Shown here: positions 61,801 through 64,000 of the stretch, in pieces
Position numbering within the stretch: the stretch's first letter is position 1
Layout: every line of letters begins with the position of its first letter
Assembly (NCBI GenBank): GCA_942486035.1
Contig: CALNXK010000103.1
Location: 756,001 to 820,000 of the forward strand
Reading direction: 5' to 3'
Source of the DNA: Porites lobata
Taxonomy: Eukaryota > Cnidaria > Anthozoa > Scleractinia > Poritidae
DNA length: 64,000 nt
Notes under the pieces: model-generated
Seen by the model: only the letters and a program-made list of their open reading frames with translations
The model's database searches: none
Told to the model about the DNA's origin: nothing
Translations under genes and position numbers: made by a program

Positions 61801-64000
61801 TGTGTTTATGTGCTGCACAATTAAAATTTTGATTGCAAACTGACCTCAGACGCGAAAATTCAGCCACCTGTTACAGGCAGTTGCTTTTGACTTTTCTCAC
61901 AATGGTCACGCGTTGGTCACGCTCTACGTCCAATTTTTATGCTCTGAGTGGTCAAAATTTGACAGGTGAGTTCATGCGGAAAATTTATGCAGCATCTTGA
62001 CTCTTGTTTACTTTGACAGCTGAAGCTGACAGGGTTTTGTGTCAACTTGTGATCTTTTTGACTGTCTTTTTCCACTGGATGTACAAAATGAAATTCAGCT
62101 GCTATCAGGAGTCTTCTGTTACTCATGGCTAGTTTGTTTATTGGGTTTTTGGTTGAGAAAACGTCGCTTATCAAAGTCGGAAATCCGATCTCGGATGGCA
62201 TCGTTTTCGTTTTCACCTTGCTTGATGCGTAAGAGGATTGCAAAGTCTGAAGCGATACTGGCTTTACCCGATAACTTTCAGGAGCTGCATCTCGAATGGT
62301 AAGCCAGAGAAATTATTGTATTTCATGTTTGTTTTTGTATCTAATTTAATGAAGTGGAGCGTAGTTTATGCGGGAATTTAGTTTATGCGCGTTTGTAAGA
62401 TTTGAGACAACGATCTCACCGAGTATCTGGTTTGATATAATCTTACAGAACTTTAAAAAGCCTTTAGACAGTTTCTCACCGCAAATAGAAAGAAAATGTT
62501 CCAAAGAATCTTTAGTTATAATTCCAGCCGGAAAAGAAAGCTTTGAGCGATTTTCTTGCCTCGAGTTCGTCTTTGAAAAAACAAACACCGGGAAGCTGGC
62601 TTAAAACATAAACTTCAGCAAACTTAAGCTTGAAGCTTGAAGATTCAGGATATTTAGGGACACTTTAATACTTGTCTTCCTGAATGAAAATTGTTGTCTC
62701 TGTTTATGTTTCACCGAATTATATTTCTTTTATTGATTGTTAGTAGTCTCTCTTGCAATTTTAATCGCTATGCCGATTGTTTTCAGTCGTTCAGTGAACA
62801 TCGCTTGCAGGAGTTCTCAAAATGCCGCGCGTTAAACCATCAAATAAAAAATAAACATGATAAATTCTTTATTATCTTGGAGCGTAACTCTGTTAATGTT
62901 CATTCAAACACTCGCTACAGCTCGCGCGCTAAAAAAGTGAGAACCGGATGGCCGTATAGGTGATTTTGGAAAATTTTTTTAACAGTTTATGAATATTGAA
63001 TGAGAGCAATTTGTTTTGTGAAATACTGCTTTCTGTCCATGGTATAAAAGGTTGGTTTACACGCACCCAGATTTGTTGGCAAGATTTTGCAAAGTAAACT
63101 TGTCGAACGCCAAAACGTTGGCCTGGTTTTTTTTCTAAGCCTAATTGATCTACGGTGATCAATAGCCATTACGGCTCTTAAATGTGATAAAAGATGATTA
63201 CCAGTTTTTGAGTGTACATATGAGGCTATCAACTCGATGTAAGATTTGGTTCACTCTTGAGCTGTTTGCAAATTATTTTTCTCTAATGGAATTCGAATAC
63301 AAGTTTATTGTTTAATTTAAATTATAAATTTACTAATGGGAGCCTCGCTTTTAGCCCTGGCTAAATCTATATATTAGATCTTTTAAAGTAGGCTAAGATC
63401 TAATGAAGGGCGAGCCAAATGCTTCGTTAGTGCGTCTTGATTCTTTCTTGCCTTGATTTCATGGTTTCGCCTCTGTAAATTGCGTCACCCTTGCAAGAAA
63501 CCACGTATACGCAATATAGCAGTCCTTATTCGGTTTGACAGCGGTTAATGCTTGGTGCTTGACCTTAGATTTGGCTTAATTCTTCGATTGACACAAGGAG
63601 GCAAAGAAAACTGAGAATACATGTCAATTGTCAGTTAGATGGTAGATTATTTGTCTGTTTCCATCAATGTGTTTCACTCTCTTAAAGCTGTGACAATGCA
63701 GAGGGGCAAACTGAATATTTCCCAATTTTTTTTTTGTCTTTTTGGTGGGGGCGGGGGAGGGGATTAGCATATGGTTGTTCTTTATTCAAAAACCTTTCTT
63801 TTTTTAACAAAAAAATGAAATGGCAGGGTTTTTTGGCCTTCATTAATTTTTCCAGGCTTTAGGTTCGACTGGGCATGCCGGTGGGGCAAAGAGGTTAAGA
63901 GGTCCGCATTGTTTGCAAGGTATTCAGCTCCTCAAAATGATCACGTTCGCCAGGTTAGAGTTGGGTGTAATATTAAAGTAACCCCCAGTTTGAGGTTCAG
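61800..64000. other. Right end of window
   Basis: The stretch to about 63350 may be the interior of the same large repeat, since AATTATAAATTTACTAATGGGAGCC near 63310-63350 matches the end of the copy near 1370-1390. ORFs at 62039-62302 and 62691-62963 show no known domain. A G-rich run (63744-63762) and a GGCATGCCGGTGGGG word (63873) follow. Confidence 0.35.

Noticed and set aside
1..64000. CRISPR arrays, operons, bacterial promoters or ribosome-binding sites
   Set aside because: Gene structure is clearly eukaryotic, with many introns. No regularly spaced direct repeats of CRISPR type exist; tandem repeats seen are microsatellites, a minisatellite or transposon arms.

Overview
This window looks like nuclear DNA from an animal, most likely a cnidarian and probably a stony coral. 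Genes are split by many GT-AG introns, G+C is low, and short foldback transposons are dense. The three recognisable genes all belong to the DEG/ENaC/ASIC sodium-channel superfamily, which is expanded in cnidarians. The assignment to coral rests on repeat families I recognise by eye and on the gene family; no search was possible.

Layout. (1) 1-6809, minus strand: channel gene 1, with exons 1-7 and the first 13 coding bases of exon 8; the rest lies beyond base 1. (2) 6810-18452: an intergenic spacer between divergent genes, holding decayed retroelement C-termini (8.4-8.85, 9.0-9.2, 10.06-10.33 and 15.0-15.25 kb), a 14-bp minisatellite and two foldback elements. (3) 18453-30777, plus strand: channel gene 2, complete in 12 coding exons (1683 nt, 560 aa). 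Intron 5 holds an antisense, decayed tyrosine-recombinase retrotransposon (Ngaro/DIRS type) with split direct repeats. (4) 30778-38072: a spacer with MITE-like elements and an A/T-rich degenerate repeat tract. (5) 38073-57501, plus strand: channel gene 3, complete in 12 coding exons (1704 nt, 567 aa). Intron 5 holds a sense-oriented, 5'-truncated LINE, itself interrupted by another insertion and preceded by a telomere-repeat hairpin. Intron 9 holds a roughly 4.3 kb element with long diverged inverted arms rich in GGCATGCC palindromes. (6) 57502-64000: the spacer after gene 3, made mostly of dispersed repeats.

The three channels share intron positions and phases, and several exon lengths are identical. 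Exon 5 is 164 nt in all three; exons 8, 9 and 11 are 79, 58 and 76 nt in genes 2 and 3. They therefore arose by duplication of one ancestral gene. Each has the cytosolic His-Gly gating motif, TM1, a Cys-rich extracellular domain and, where visible, TM2 with a G-x-S selectivity filter. Such subunits assemble as trimers and may co-assemble. The most interesting protein feature is in exon 3: genes 2 and 3 carry a furin-type polybasic site followed by an acidic tract, while gene 1 has only a longer acidic tract.

Most coding exons were too short to appear as obvious ORFs. They were found by reading conserved motifs and checking splice sites and phase; both complete models close in frame.
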